The notes under the pieces were generated by a model, which did no database searches, had not been told where the DNA came from, and was given only the letters and a program-made list of their open reading frames with translations. This document shows, one piece after another, positions 43,914 through 52,816 of a stretch of DNA of 64,000 nt. The DNA lies in assembly GCF_024055795.1 (NCBI RefSeq), contig NZ_JAMXMY010000021.1, positions 1-64,000 of the forward strand, read 5' to 3'. The stretch's first letter is position 1, and every line of letters starts with the position of its first letter. The position numbers were made by a program, and so were the translations under genes. This stretch comes from Actinoallomurus purpureus (GTDB lineage Bacteria > Actinomycetota > Actinomycetes > Streptosporangiales > Streptosporangiaceae).

Positions 43914-44429
43914 TCAGGAGCCGACGCGGTCCACCACCGTCGAGTGCGTCGCTCCGGTCGCGAACGGCCGGGGCGGCGCGGGCCGTGCACGCAGCGGGGG
44001 TGAGCCCTCGCCGTCGTCGGCCGAGAGCCGCCGGACGAGCTCGACCAGGGCTCCGGCCTGGGCCACCGGCACCCACGCGGCCAGCAGGTTCATGGCGTCC
44101 GGGAGGGTCTCGGCGAAGACGTGCTCGACCACGTTCCCGGCGTTGCCCTCCAGCTGCAGCAGGAACTGCAGCGGCGGCTTCTCACGGGAGTAGACCGTCA
44201 GCGTGAGCGGGGCCGCGCCGAACCCCTCGTCCCCGATCCGGCACCATGCCTCGAAGCCGAGCCCGGCCATCGCGGCGTACACGTCGCCGCCTTGGGGGTC
44301 GCAGGCCGCCATCACCGGGTCCTCGCACTCCGTCCACTCGCCGTTGACCAGGCACCATGCGGGGACGGGCTCCATCACGATCACAGCGTCACGGTAGGAC
44401 GCCCGGCCCGTCGGCCGCGAGGCCGCCAC
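43914..44429 (-). CDS. Hypothetical protein
   Basis: 171 residues at most; an internal ATG at 44375 (MEPVPAWCLVNGEW) may be the true start, as the preceding 18 residues look non-coding. Cys residues occur early (AWCLV, ECED, AACD, AWCR) and the C-terminus is Pro/Arg-rich. No family recognised and no transmembrane segment. It ends ten bases from the convergent dioxygenase gene. Confidence 0.55.
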   Translation of the reverse strand: MAASRPTGRASYRDAVIVMEPVPAWCLVNGEWTECEDPVMAACDPQGGDVYAAMAGLGFEAWCRIGDEGFGAAPLTLTVYSREKPPLQFLLQLEGNAGNVVEHVFAETLPDAMNLLAAWVPVAQAGALVELVRRLSADDGEGSPPLRARPAPPRPFATGATHSTVVDRVGS

Positions 44430-44537
44430 GCCATGACCTCCCGGCCGGCACGGGCGCCGGCCCGCCCGCGAACCGGACGAATGTGGTGATTCCAGGAGGG
44501 TCCCGGCGCCGCGCCGGGGCGGGTCGCCGACCGGGCG

Positions 44538-45260
44538 TCATGGCGCCGCGGCGAGGCATTCGAGATGGATGTACGAGTGTGACGCCGGCGCCGTGACCGC
44601 CTCGCTGGAGACGGTGACGCGCTCCCCGGAGGGGGTCCCGAGGCGGTCGGCGACGTCGCCCAGGTCGGCTCCGGGAACGTCGATGTGCACGGTCAGCCGG
44701 CAAAGCGGGGGCGGGTCGGAGGCCACCTCCAGCCGCGCGCTCGGCAGGCGGTCCGCCGGGATGAGGTCGAAGATCTGCTTGAGGACCGCGCCGACCTGGT
44801 GCGCGAGCCCCTCGTCGGGGAAGTCCGCTCCGCCGCTCAGGGTGATGACGGGACAGCCGCCACCCGGTCTGTGGGCGCGTTCGATCGCGCGCACGACGCT
44901 GGAGCGGATGCCGCCGGACGCCGTCCGGTCCGCCGACCAGAGATCGAGGACCATGCCGCGGAACTGCTTGATCGTCTCATCCAGAGCGGAGATCGCCTGG
45001 CGGATCGTCCGGGCGGCGGCCTCCTCGTCGACGTGCTCGTGAATGTGGCCCAGCGCGCCGTGCAGGTCCAGGCCGACCGCGAAGAGACGGCGGATCACCA
45101 TGTCCACCCGCTCGTACGGGGCGTCGGCGGCGTCGTCATCGGCCTGGATCAACGGGTCCGAGAGGCTCCCGTCGCCGACGGTGAGCTCGGGCAGCCGCCC
45201 CCCGGCTTTCCCGCCGTACCGTTCCTCGGCGCCGGTCACGCGTCTCAGCCCCCTTCGCAC
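44538..45260 (-). CDS. Degenerate DevS/DosT-type histidine kinase-like protein without phosphoacceptor or ATPase domain
   Basis: A 240-residue protein. Residues 49-105 align by eye with the HisKA_3 helix of DevS/DosT kinases (VIRRLFAVGLDLHGAL, ALDETIKQFRGMVLDLW). The position of the phosphoacceptor His is Val52 (RVDMVIRRLF where DevS-like proteins have LHD-VIQRLF). The remaining 130 residues show no N- or G-box of a HATPase; they contain GGADFPDEGLAHQVGAVLKQIFDLIP, which may be a reduced ATPase-like fold. It cannot autophosphorylate in the usual way. No response regulator is adjacent. Confidence 0.7.
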   Translation of the reverse strand: MRRGLRRVTGAEERYGGKAGGRLPELTVGDGSLSDPLIQADDDAADAPYERVDMVIRRLFAVGLDLHGALGHIHEHVDEEAAARTIRQAISALDETIKQFRGMVLDLWSADRTASGGIRSSVVRAIERAHRPGGGCPVITLSGGADFPDEGLAHQVGAVLKQIFDLIPADRLPSARLEVASDPPPLCRLTVHIDVPGADLGDVADRLGTPSGERVTVSSEAVTAPASHSYIHLECLAAAP

Positions 45261-45373
45261 GGTCCACTGGGGGCAGCACCGCCGGTTTGTCCGCTTGCGA
45301 GGGGATTAACGGTTTACATAGTCGTACCCGGCGGACGGCCGGATGCACCTCCGCATTGCGGGGTAGGGCTCCG

Positions 45374-46057
45374 GTGAGAAAGACCACTGACCCGTGCGAG
45401 GTGGTCGCCGTGGGCTGGAGCCGTCAGGGAGTACGGCTGCCCTTCACCGACCGCGCCGAGGCCGGACGCCTGCTCGCGGAGCAGGTCGTGCCTCTGCGGC
45501 TCGCCGATCCGCTCGTCCTCGCCCTGCCCCGCGGCGGCGTGCCGGTGGCCCGTGAGATCGCGAGCCGCCTCGACGCGCCCCTCGACGTGCTGGTGACCCG
45601 CAAGATCGGATGCCCGAGCCAACCGGAGCTGGGCGTGGGGGCGATCGCCGAGGGCGGGGAGCCGGTATTCGACACCGACCTGATGCGCCGCGTCGGGCTG
45701 ACCTGGGAGGACCTGGAGGAGACCGTACGGCGCGAGCGAACGGAACTCGCGCGGCGGGTCGCGGCCTACCGGGGGGACAGGGCGCTGCCGCGCCTCAAGG
45801 GCCGGGACGTCGTCGTGGTCGACGACGGCCTGGCCACGGGCGGGACGGCGCGTGCCGCGCTCGCGGCGGTCCGGGCGGGAGAGCCCCGGCGGGTCGTGCT
45901 CGCCGTACCGGTCGGGGCCGCTCAGACGGTGAAGGCCCTGGCCGGCGACGCCGACGAGATCGTGGTGCTGGCCGCCCCCTGGACGTTCCGCGCGGTGGGC
46001 CAGTGGTACGTGCGCTTCGACCAGCTGTCCGACGACGATGTGCAGAGGCTGCTGTGA
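45374..46057 (+). CDS. Phosphoribosyltransferase-like protein
   Basis: Up to 227 residues. PRPP-binding motif VVVVDDGLATGGTA and the opening LVLALPRGGVPVAREIA identify a type I PRTase fold of the group often fused to a dienelactone hydrolase-like domain. In this genome the two parts are separate but overlapping genes. GTG 45374 or GTG 45410 (with GAGG upstream) could be the start. The base used is not known. Confidence 0.85.
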   Translation: MRKTTDPCEVVAVGWSRQGVRLPFTDRAEAGRLLAEQVVPLRLADPLVLALPRGGVPVAREIASRLDAPLDVLVTRKIGCPSQPELGVGAIAEGGEPVFDTDLMRRVGLTWEDLEETVRRERTELARRVAAYRGDRALPRLKGRDVVVVDDGLATGGTARAALAAVRAGEPRRVVLAVPVGAAQTVKALAGDADEIVVLAAPWTFRAVGQWYVRFDQLSDDDVQRLL

Positions 46058-46662
46058 GGATCCCGGCGGCGGGCGTGACGCTCGAAGCGGACCTGAAGGA
46101 CGGGGAACGCGGGCTGGTGATCTTCGCGCACGGCAGCGGCAGCAGCCGCCGCAGTCCCCGCAACCGGCAGGTCGCCGCCGCGCTGCGCGACCGGGGGTTC
46201 GGCACGCTGCTGTTCGATCTGCTCACTCCGGACGAGGATCTGGAAGACGCCCGGACGGCGCGGTCCCGGTTCGACATCCCGCTGCTCGCGGAGCGTCTTT
46301 CCGCCGTCGTGGAGTGGGCGAGAACACGACCGGTGGGCGTGTTCGGGGCCAGCACGGGAGCGGCCGCCGCGCTGGTCACGGCGGCCGCCCGCCCCCAGGA
46401 CGTCGCAGCGGTGGTGTCCCGGGGCGGCCGCCCGGACCTCGCCGGCGAGGCTCTAGCGGTCGTACGTGCGCCTACACTGTTGATCGTGGGCGGACGCGAC
46501 CTGGACGTGCTATCGCTGAACGAGCGGGCGGCCGCGCGGATGACGGCCGAGAAGGCGATCGTGGTGGTGCCTGGTGCGGGCCACCTGTTCGCCGAGCCGG
46601 GCGCACTCGAGGAGGTCGCCCGGCTCGCGGGGGATTGGTTCGCCCGCCACATAAAGGGGTGA
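46054..46662 (+). CDS. Alpha/beta hydrolase, dienelactone hydrolase-like
   Basis: A 202-residue hydrolase: VIFAHGSGSSRRSPRNR oxyanion region, nucleophile Ser in GASTGAAAAL, Asp in GGRDLDV and His in GAGHLF. It is coupled to the phosphoribosyltransferase gene by a GTGA overlap, matching proteins in which both domains are fused. Substrate unknown. Confidence 0.88.
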   Translation: MRIPAAGVTLEADLKDGERGLVIFAHGSGSSRRSPRNRQVAAALRDRGFGTLLFDLLTPDEDLEDARTARSRFDIPLLAERLSAVVEWARTRPVGVFGASTGAAAALVTAAARPQDVAAVVSRGGRPDLAGEALAVVRAPTLLIVGGRDLDVLSLNERAAARMTAEKAIVVVPGAGHLFAEPGALEEVARLAGDWFARHIKG

Positions 46663-46742
46663 AAACTCTGGACTGCTCGGCGCTCTTGCGGTTCGGCCCG
46701 CGTTCGGGCCTCGGTCGCGCGGTCGCTGGTAGCGGGGGGACG

Positions 46743-47039
46743 CTACGCGGCGTTGGCGCGACGCATGCGACGGCGACGCTCGGAGGCGCGCTCGTCTTCG
46801 TTCAGACCGCCCCATGTGCCGTACTTCTCGGGCCGGGAGACGGCGTAGTCAAGACATTCGGTGCGCACGGGGCAGCGCATGCACACGGTCTTGGCCTTAC
46901 GCTCGCGGATCTCACGCTCCGGCTGACGCTCTCCATCGGGGCCGAAGAACAGGACGAGGTCCTCCCCCCGGCACTCGGCAGCGTCCTGCCAGCCCCAGCT
47001 GGGACGGGGGAGGTTTGCCTGCCGACGTACCTGAGCCAT
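46743..47039 (-). CDS. WhiB-family iron-sulfur regulator
   Basis: A 98-residue Wbl protein: [4Fe-4S] ligands Cys23, Cys53, Cys56 and Cys62 (AECRG, CMRCPVRTEC), the GTWGG turn at 74-78 and a basic C-terminus (ERRRRMRR) for DNA or sigma-factor contact. Wbl proteins bind the SigA region 4 and tune transcription in response to redox or NO. Which Wbl subgroup this is cannot be decided by eye. ATG 47039 follows GAGGTGG; upstream sequence in frame has no similarity. Confidence 0.93.
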   Translation of the reverse strand: MAQVRRQANLPRPSWGWQDAAECRGEDLVLFFGPDGERQPEREIRERKAKTVCMRCPVRTECLDYAVSRPEKYGTWGGLNEDERASERRRRMRRANAA

Positions 47040-47195
47040 AGAACTACCACCTCGTAGCTTGCTGGTGAGCAAATTTCGGTCACGGGCGCTATAGCAGTAA
47101 GAAGCGCGCAAAATATTGCAACGTCTTGAAGCGCCGTGATGTTCCCCGAGAGCCGCCGTGTCCTCGCGGGAACGGCGATTAGGGCCTCGGAGAGG

Positions 47196-48107
47196 CTACA
47201 CGAGGGCCGCCCCGTTGAGAAGGGCCAGATCCCTTTTAACATACGTGCCGAGGTTCTCCGTACATCCCGGACCGCACGCGCCGACATCCACGCGCTCCAC
47301 CCGGACACGGTATCGCCCCAGGCCGGCGCGTACGACGGCCGTGTCCGCGGTCATGGACTCCACCGTGACGCCGTCCACCGACACGATCCCGGTGTGCGCC
47401 CGCACGAAGTGCTCGGCGGCCTGCACCGGCTCGGGCAGGCCCGCCCGCCCACGGTAACGGTCGAGCACCACCTCCCCGCGATGGTAGGCGCGGGCGGCCG
47501 TCACGGCCCGCTGTTCGTCGAGGTCGCCGTAGTAGAGGCCGTGCGGGAGGCAGACGAGGTTGGCGGCGTACCGGTCGCCGCCCACGTGTGTGGTCTCCCA
47601 CACTTCCTCCCCGAAACGCTCGCGCAGGGCGCGGGCCAACGGCGCACCGGTCCGCGCGCAGCAGGCGTTCCGGCGGCCGTGGGCGCAGACGAGCAGCAGC
47701 GGGCCCGCGACCGGTGACCCGAAACCGGGGCGCCGCCCGGCGGCCACGGCCGCCAGGTCGAGGTCGGCCAGCTCCGCCGGATCGCCCAGTTCCCGCCCCT
47801 CCAGCCAGGCGGTGACGGGACGGCCGTCAGGGGCGGTGTCGCCGGAGAAGCCGGTGTACACCCACAGCGGCGGCGTCGGGCGTCGCCTGCCGGGGGCGCG
47901 GATGAACTGGGCGCGGATCCCGTGCCGCCCGGCGCGCCGCAGCGCGTCGGCGACCGGCCCCGGCAGGTCGGTGTCCTCGACGCGTTCGGCCCACGGCCCC
48001 GGATGCTCGACGAGCAGCCAGGAGCGCGCCTTCGTCGTGGCGCTGGCCAGGCACGAACGCTCCCCGGTATGGCTTCCGGGGCAGTGTGCGCAGCGACGGT
48101 CCGCCAA
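47196..48107 (-). CDS. Sucrase/ferredoxin-like (Apd1-type) protein
   Basis: A 303-residue Suc_Fer-like protein. N-terminal CAHCPG precedes a central thioredoxin-like half: LLLVCAHGRRNACCARTGAPLARAL supplies the first iron-sulfur Cys residues and HVGGDRYAANLVCLPHGLYYG the His ligand(s), as in Apd1-type [2Fe-2S] proteins. Members are linked to iron or siderophore reduction. TTG 48107 is chosen: AGGGGA lies just upstream and no ATG/GTG fits; the long open frame beyond it is antisense to efeO. It is divergent from efeO across an iron box, which supports iron regulation. Confidence 0.82.
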   Translation of the reverse strand: MADRRCAHCPGSHTGERSCLASATTKARSWLLVEHPGPWAERVEDTDLPGPVADALRRAGRHGIRAQFIRAPGRRRPTPPLWVYTGFSGDTAPDGRPVTAWLEGRELGDPAELADLDLAAVAAGRRPGFGSPVAGPLLLVCAHGRRNACCARTGAPLARALRERFGEEVWETTHVGGDRYAANLVCLPHGLYYGDLDEQRAVTAARAYHRGEVVLDRYRGRAGLPEPVQAAEHFVRAHTGIVSVDGVTVESMTADTAVVRAGLGRYRVRVERVDVGACGPGCTENLGTYVKRDLALLNGAALV

Positions 48108-48159
48108 GGAGTCCCCTGTTCGATCGGATGAGGTCGGGACCGGCCGCGGCCGATCTTTA

Positions 48160-48178
48160 TTAGGTGAGACTAACCTAA
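48160..48178. promoter_or_regulatory. DmdR/IdeR-type iron box
   Basis: TTAGGTGAGACTAACCTAA, a 19-bp imperfect palindrome (TTAGGT...ACCTAA), matches the actinobacterial iron-box consensus TTAGGTTAGGCTCACCTAA at 15 or more positions. It is located between the divergent sucrase/ferredoxin-like gene and efeO, so Fe-loaded DmdR/IdeR probably represses both. Confidence 0.85.
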
Positions 48179-48425
48179 CTTGCCGCGGAGCCGCCGGGAA
48201 TCCCCGGGGGCGAGATCGCGAGAAAGGCGCCGGTGAAGACCTGGTGACGCGACGGTGAAACAGCGACGCGGACCCGCGCGTACCCGGGGATCCGCCACAA
48301 AGCGCCGCCCGTCGCGTTCTACAGTGTCCTGGTCCGTTCGCCGCCGGCGCCGTGGGCGCGGCCGGTGGCCGCCGATCGGGGACGGCCCGCATGCCCCACT
48401 GAGGACGATGGTGACAGGAATCGCG

Positions 48426-49574
48426 ATGCGCGCGCCGGTGCTCGTAGCGGGTGCGGCGCTGCTGCTCGCCGTGGCCGGGGACGTGGCGCGTCCGGCACCC
48501 GCGGCGCCGACTGCGGCGGCCGCGATCGAGGCGGGGGCCTCCGGGTGCGGCACCGGACGGCTTCCGCTGCGGCCGGGCCGGCAGGCGCTCCTGCTGCGCA
48601 ACGACGGCGGAACCGCGACCAACGTCACGCTCACCGACCCGGCGACGGGCGCGGTGTACGCCGAGCTGGAGAGCCTGGGCCCCGGAACCGATCGCGTGCT
48701 GCGAATCACGCTCGGCCCCGGCTCGTACGCCTTCCGCTGCGCGCAGGACGGGCCCGGCGACCCCGTCACCGGCCCCGTGACGCGGCTCACCGGCACCGGA
48801 AGCGGCGCCCCGGGAATCGTCCCGGTCGCCGAGAACGACCTGTACGCGCCGACGCGCTCCTACCAGGCCTATGTCTCCGCCGGCCTCGACCGCCTGGTCG
48901 CCCGGACCGACGCCCTGCGGTCGGCCGTCGACGACGGCGACCTGGGCGCGGCGCGGGCCGCCTGGACGCCGGCGCATATGGCCTACGAGCGCCTCGGGGC
49001 GGCGTACGGCACCTTCGGCGACTTCGACGGCCGGATCAACGGCCGTCCCGCGGGACGGCCCGCCGGCGTGCGCGACCCCGGCTTCACCGGGTTCCACCGC
49101 GTGGAGTACGGCCTGTGGCACGGCGAGTCCGCCTCCTCGCTCGCCGCCGTCACCGACCGTCTCGCCCGGGACGTCCGCGCCCTGCGGTCCGACTTCCCGG
49201 ACGAGCGCATCGACCCGGCCGACCTTCCCCTGCGGGCGCACGAGATCCTGGAGAACACCCTCCAGTTCCAGCTGACCGGCGAGGCGGACCAGGGCAGCGG
49301 CACGACGCTGCGGACGGCCGCGGCGAACCTGGAGGGCACGCGGGAACTGGTCGACGTGCTCCGCCCGCTGCTGCGCCCCCGCTATCAGGGCCTGGCCACG
49401 GTCGACGCCTGGACGGACCGGATGGCCGCGCTGCTGAAGGGCCGGTCGTCCGTCGACCGGCTCTCCCGCGCCGACCGCGAACGCCTGAACGGCGCGGCGG
49501 GGGAACTGCTCGAACGACTCGCCCCCATCGCCACGATCTGCGCGCCCCGACGTCGCGCCCAGGGAACGAGATGA
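48426..49574 (+). CDS. efeO: EfeO: iron-binding cupredoxin/M75 peptidase-type component
   Basis: Exported protein of 382 residues: signal peptide (VLVAGAALLLAVAGDVA), an N-terminal cupredoxin-like part with GCGTGRLPLRPGRQALLLRNDGG, then an imelysin/M75 helical domain with HMAYERLG and the GFHRVEYGLWHG iron-binding motif. It delivers ferric iron in the EfeUOB system. Start: ATG 48426 (AGGA six bases upstream) gives a normal signal peptide; ATG 48408 is an alternative. efeB follows 7 bp downstream, but no EfeU permease gene is present. Confidence 0.9.
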   Translation: MRAPVLVAGAALLLAVAGDVARPAPAAPTAAAAIEAGASGCGTGRLPLRPGRQALLLRNDGGTATNVTLTDPATGAVYAELESLGPGTDRVLRITLGPGSYAFRCAQDGPGDPVTGPVTRLTGTGSGAPGIVPVAENDLYAPTRSYQAYVSAGLDRLVARTDALRSAVDDGDLGAARAAWTPAHMAYERLGAAYGTFGDFDGRINGRPAGRPAGVRDPGFTGFHRVEYGLWHGESASSLAAVTDRLARDVRALRSDFPDERIDPADLPLRAHEILENTLQFQLTGEADQGSGTTLRTAAANLEGTRELVDVLRPLLRPRYQGLATVDAWTDRMAALLKGRSSVDRLSRADRERLNGAAGELLERLAPIATICAPRRRAQGTR

Positions 49575-49580
49575 TGCCCG

Positions 49581-50803
49581 ATGACCGACCGCCGATCCTT
49601 CCTGCGCGGCGCCCTGGCCGCCGGTGTGGCGGGGGCCGTGGCCGGTCCGTCCGCCGCCGGAGCGGCCCTGCCCGGCGGAGGCCCCGGGGCGGCGACCCGC
49701 CCGTTCCACGGGGAGCACCAGGTGGGCATCCTCGAACGGCCCGGGCGGCGGACCATCGTCGCGTCCTTCGACGTCATCGCGGCCGGCCCTCGTGAGCTGA
49801 CCGAGCTGCTGCGCACCCTCACCGACCGCGCCCGCGCGCTGACCGCCGGAGGGGCGCCCGGAGACGGCGGCATCGCCACGCCTCCCCCCGACTCCGGAGT
49901 GCTCGGCCCCGACGTGCCCGGCGGCGGGCTGACGGCGACGGTGGGCGTCGGGGCGTCCCTCTTCGACGACCGGTACGGCCTGGCGGGCCGCAGGCCGCCC
50001 GGGCTGACGCCGATGCGCACGTTCCCCAATGACACGCTCGACCCCGCCTGGTGCCACGGCGACCTCAGCCTGCAGCTGTCCGCGGACGACGAGGACACGA
50101 TCGTGCACGCGCTGCGCGACGTCACGCGGCACACGCGCGGCACCATGCAGGTGCGGTGGCGGATGAACGGCTTCGCCAGCCCGCCCCGGCCCAGCGGCAC
50201 GCCGCGCAACCTCATGGGGTTCAAGGACGGCATCGCCAATCCCGACGTCACCGACGCCCGGGAGATGAGCCGCCTGGTCTGGGCGGCACCCGGCACGACC
50301 GGACGCGGCCGGAGCCCGCCTGGACGGCCGGCGGCTCGTACGTCGTCATCCGGCTCATCCGGATGCTCGTGGAGTTCTGGGACCGGGTGGGCCTGACCGA
50401 ACAGGAGCAGATGTTCGGCCGCAGCCGCGACACCGGCGCCCCGCTCGACGGGAACCACGAACTGGACGAGCCACGCTACGCCGAGGACCCGATCGGCAAG
50501 GTCATCCCGCTCACGAGTCACATCCGGGTGGCGAACCCGCGGACGCCGCAGACCGCCGACAGCCGGATCCTGCGCCGCGGCTTCAACTACGACCGGGGCG
50601 TGGACGCGGTCGGCGACCTCGACATGGGGCTGATCTTCACCTGCTACCAGCAGGACATCGCCCGGCAGTTCGAGGCGGTCCAGGACCGGCTGAAGGACGA
50701 GCCGCTCACCGACTACATCCGGCCGTTCGGCGGCGGCTACTTCTTCGCGCTGCCCGGCGTCCGGGACGCCACGGACTTCTTCGGTCGCGCCCTCCTGAGC
50801 TGA
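49581..50803 (+). pseudogene. efeB: EfeB Dyp-type haem peroxidase, frameshifted
   Basis: Tat signal (RRSFLRGALAAG) and Dyp peroxidase N-terminal domain read in one frame to about 50310 ([10 protein letters not shown], the GxxDG-type motif). From about 50318 the homology continues in another frame ([18 protein letters not shown] ... HIRVANPR with the proximal His ... [11 protein letters not shown]) to the stop at 50803. The switch corresponds to eight extra bases between GTTG and EPAW codons. In the first frame translation ends early at 50396. As written the gene cannot make full-length EfeB; a sequencing error or real mutation cannot be told apart here. Normal function: haem- or ferrous-iron-oxidising partner of EfeO. 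Confidence 0.85.
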
Positions 50804-51030
50804 CCACGCTCGTGGGCATGAAGTCCAAAAGCGGCAAATCAGTCATTGACGGGACACAGGGCCACGAGATCGGATAAAGATCAGCTAAAGAGACTTGAGA
50901 GAGTCATGGTGACCTGTTTACGTTGCCGTCACCTTACGTCAGCGTGATCGTCGACCCGGCTCGATGTGATCCCGGCTGTACCGGGACTCCGTCGGAGGCC
51001 CGGCGCTTCATACCTTCAGGAGGAAACACG

Positions 51031-52659
51031 ATGGGTCCCGGAAAGTGGAAGGGCCGACGTTCGGCGTTGATCGCCGGATCGGTGGTCGCGGCCGGAGCGC
51101 TCGCGCTCGCCACGGCGCCGAGCTGGGCGAGCGGCGAACAGCACCAGGGTGCCTCGCTGACCGCGGCCGAGACGCCGGCCCGCACGGCCACGCCGATCAA
51201 GCACGTCGTCGTGCTGTTCGACGAGAACAACTCCTTCGACCACTACTTCGGCACCTACCCGAAGGCCGCCAACACCGACGGGACGAAGTTCACCGCCGCG
51301 CGGCACACGCCCCGGGTCGACGGGCTGACGAAGAAGCTGCTCACGCAGAACCCAAACCAGTACAACCCGAAGCGCCTCACGCACGAGCAGGCGCTCACCT
51401 GCGACCAGGACCACGGGTACGGGTCCGAGCAGAAGGCCGTCAACGGCGGCAAGGTGGACAAGTTCGTCGAGTACACCGAGAAGGACAAGTGCACCGGCCA
51501 GCCGATCCTGTTCGGCGAGCCGGGCCTGGTGATGGACTACTACGACGGCAACACCGTCACCGGGCTGTGGAACTACGCGCAGCACTACGCGATGAGCGAC
51601 AACTCCTGGGACACGGTCTTCGGCCCGTCGACGCCGGGAGCGCTCAACCTGATCTCCGGGCAGACGCACGGCGGCTACGCGGTCGACCCGGTCAAGCACG
51701 CCAAGGTCAGTGACTCCTACGTCGTGCAGTCCCCGGACAAGGACGGCGTCGGCACGGTCATCAACGACCCCGACCCGGCGTTCGACGACTGCTCGGGCAC
51801 CAACCACACCTCGAAGAACAACCTGGCCGTGATGACCGGGAAGAACGTCGGGGACCTGCTCAACGAGAAGAAGGTCACCTGGGGCTGGTTCCAGGGCGGC
51901 TTCCGCCCGACCGGCACGGCGAACGGCTACGCCGTCTGCGGCGCGGCGCACCAGAACATCGGCGGGATCACGCAGACCGACTACAACCCGCACCACGAGC
52001 CGTTCCAGTACTACAAGTCCACGGCCAACGAGCAACACCTGCCGCCGTCCTCCGTCGCGGCGATCGGCAGCACCGACCAGGCCAACCACCAGTACGACCT
52101 GGCCGACTTCGACGCCGCGCTGAACGCCGGCCACCTGCCCGCGGTCAGCTTCCTCAAGGCCGCCAACTACCAGGACGGCCACGCCGGCTACTCCGACCCC
52201 CTCGACGAGCAGCAGTTCCTCGTCAACTCCATCAACAAGCTCCAGAAGTCGCCGGAGTGGAAGTCCACGGCGGTCGTCATCGCCTATGACGACTCCGACG
52301 GCTGGTACGACCACAAGGCCCCGAAGATCCTGAACGGCTCGGCGGACGCCGCGGCGGACCAGTCCGCGCTGTGCGGCACGGCCAAGGTGGCCGGCGGTTA
52401 CCAGGACCGCTGCGGCCCCAGCCAGCGCCTCCCGCTCCTCGTCATCTCGCCGTACGCGAAGGTCGACCACGTCGACCACCGCTACACCGAGCAGACGTCG
52501 GTGCTGAAGTTCATCGAGGACAACTGGGGCGTCGGCCGGATCGGCGACGCGTCGTTCGACCAGCGGGCCGGTGGCCTCTGGGGCATGTTCGACTTCTGGC
52601 ACCCCCGTGCCGGACGTCTCATCCTCGACCCGAAGACCGGCGCCCCGGTCTCCGGCTGA
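51031..52659 (+). CDS. Secreted phospholipase C / acid phosphatase-type phosphoesterase
   Basis: A 542-residue exported enzyme: signal peptide (ALIAGSVVAAGALALA ... AWASG), then VVVLFDENNSFDHYFGTYP, the metal-binding opening of PLC/AcpA-type phosphoesterases, and IAYDDSDGWYDHKAPK near residue 420. Substrates are phospholipids or organic phosphates outside the cell. ATG 51031 follows AGGAGG. Not part of an obvious operon; closed by a strong hairpin. Phosphate regulation is plausible for this family but no clear PHO box was found. Confidence 0.92.
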   Translation: MGPGKWKGRRSALIAGSVVAAGALALATAPSWASGEQHQGASLTAAETPARTATPIKHVVVLFDENNSFDHYFGTYPKAANTDGTKFTAARHTPRVDGLTKKLLTQNPNQYNPKRLTHEQALTCDQDHGYGSEQKAVNGGKVDKFVEYTEKDKCTGQPILFGEPGLVMDYYDGNTVTGLWNYAQHYAMSDNSWDTVFGPSTPGALNLISGQTHGGYAVDPVKHAKVSDSYVVQSPDKDGVGTVINDPDPAFDDCSGTNHTSKNNLAVMTGKNVGDLLNEKKVTWGWFQGGFRPTGTANGYAVCGAAHQNIGGITQTDYNPHHEPFQYYKSTANEQHLPPSSVAAIGSTDQANHQYDLADFDAALNAGHLPAVSFLKAANYQDGHAGYSDPLDEQQFLVNSINKLQKSPEWKSTAVVIAYDDSDGWYDHKAPKILNGSADAAADQSALCGTAKVAGGYQDRCGPSQRLPLLVISPYAKVDHVDHRYTEQTSVLKFIEDNWGVGRIGDASFDQRAGGLWGMFDFWHPRAGRLILDPKTGAPVSG

Positions 52660-52680
52660 CCCGAACCCCCGCGCTCTCCC

Positions 52681-52708
52681 GGAAGCCCCCGCCACGGCGG
52701 GGGCTTCC
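52681..52708. terminator. Hairpin terminator after the phospholipase gene
   Basis: Perfect 13-bp GC-rich stem (GGAAGCCCCCGCC with its complement) and two-base loop, 22 bp after the stop. It lies between this gene and the convergent YihY gene and may serve both. Confidence 0.75.
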
Positions 52709-52816
52709 GCCATACCCGAGGCGCGGCGGCGAGCCGCGACGAAGCCCGTGGGTCACTGTCCGGCTCCGGTCTCCACCGGGCGATCGGTACGGCCGGCGAG
52801 CCGACGACGGACGCGC

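Noticed and set aside
48108-50132. Minus-strand frame open far upstream of the sucrase/ferredoxin-like protein
   Set aside because: The extra residues are Arg/Pro/Gly-rich, lie antisense to efeO and efeB, and have no family signals. The iron box and the TTG with AGGGGA fix the real start at 48107.
50290-50330. Programmed frameshift in efeB
   Set aside because: No slippery heptamer, pseudoknot or upstream Shine-Dalgarno signal is visible, and Dyp peroxidases are not known to use one; mutation or error is simpler.
50890-50990. PHO box upstream of the phospholipase gene
   Set aside because: GGTGAC and GTCACC form an inverted repeat, but the 11-bp direct repeats of a PHO box (GTTCACC) are not convincingly present.
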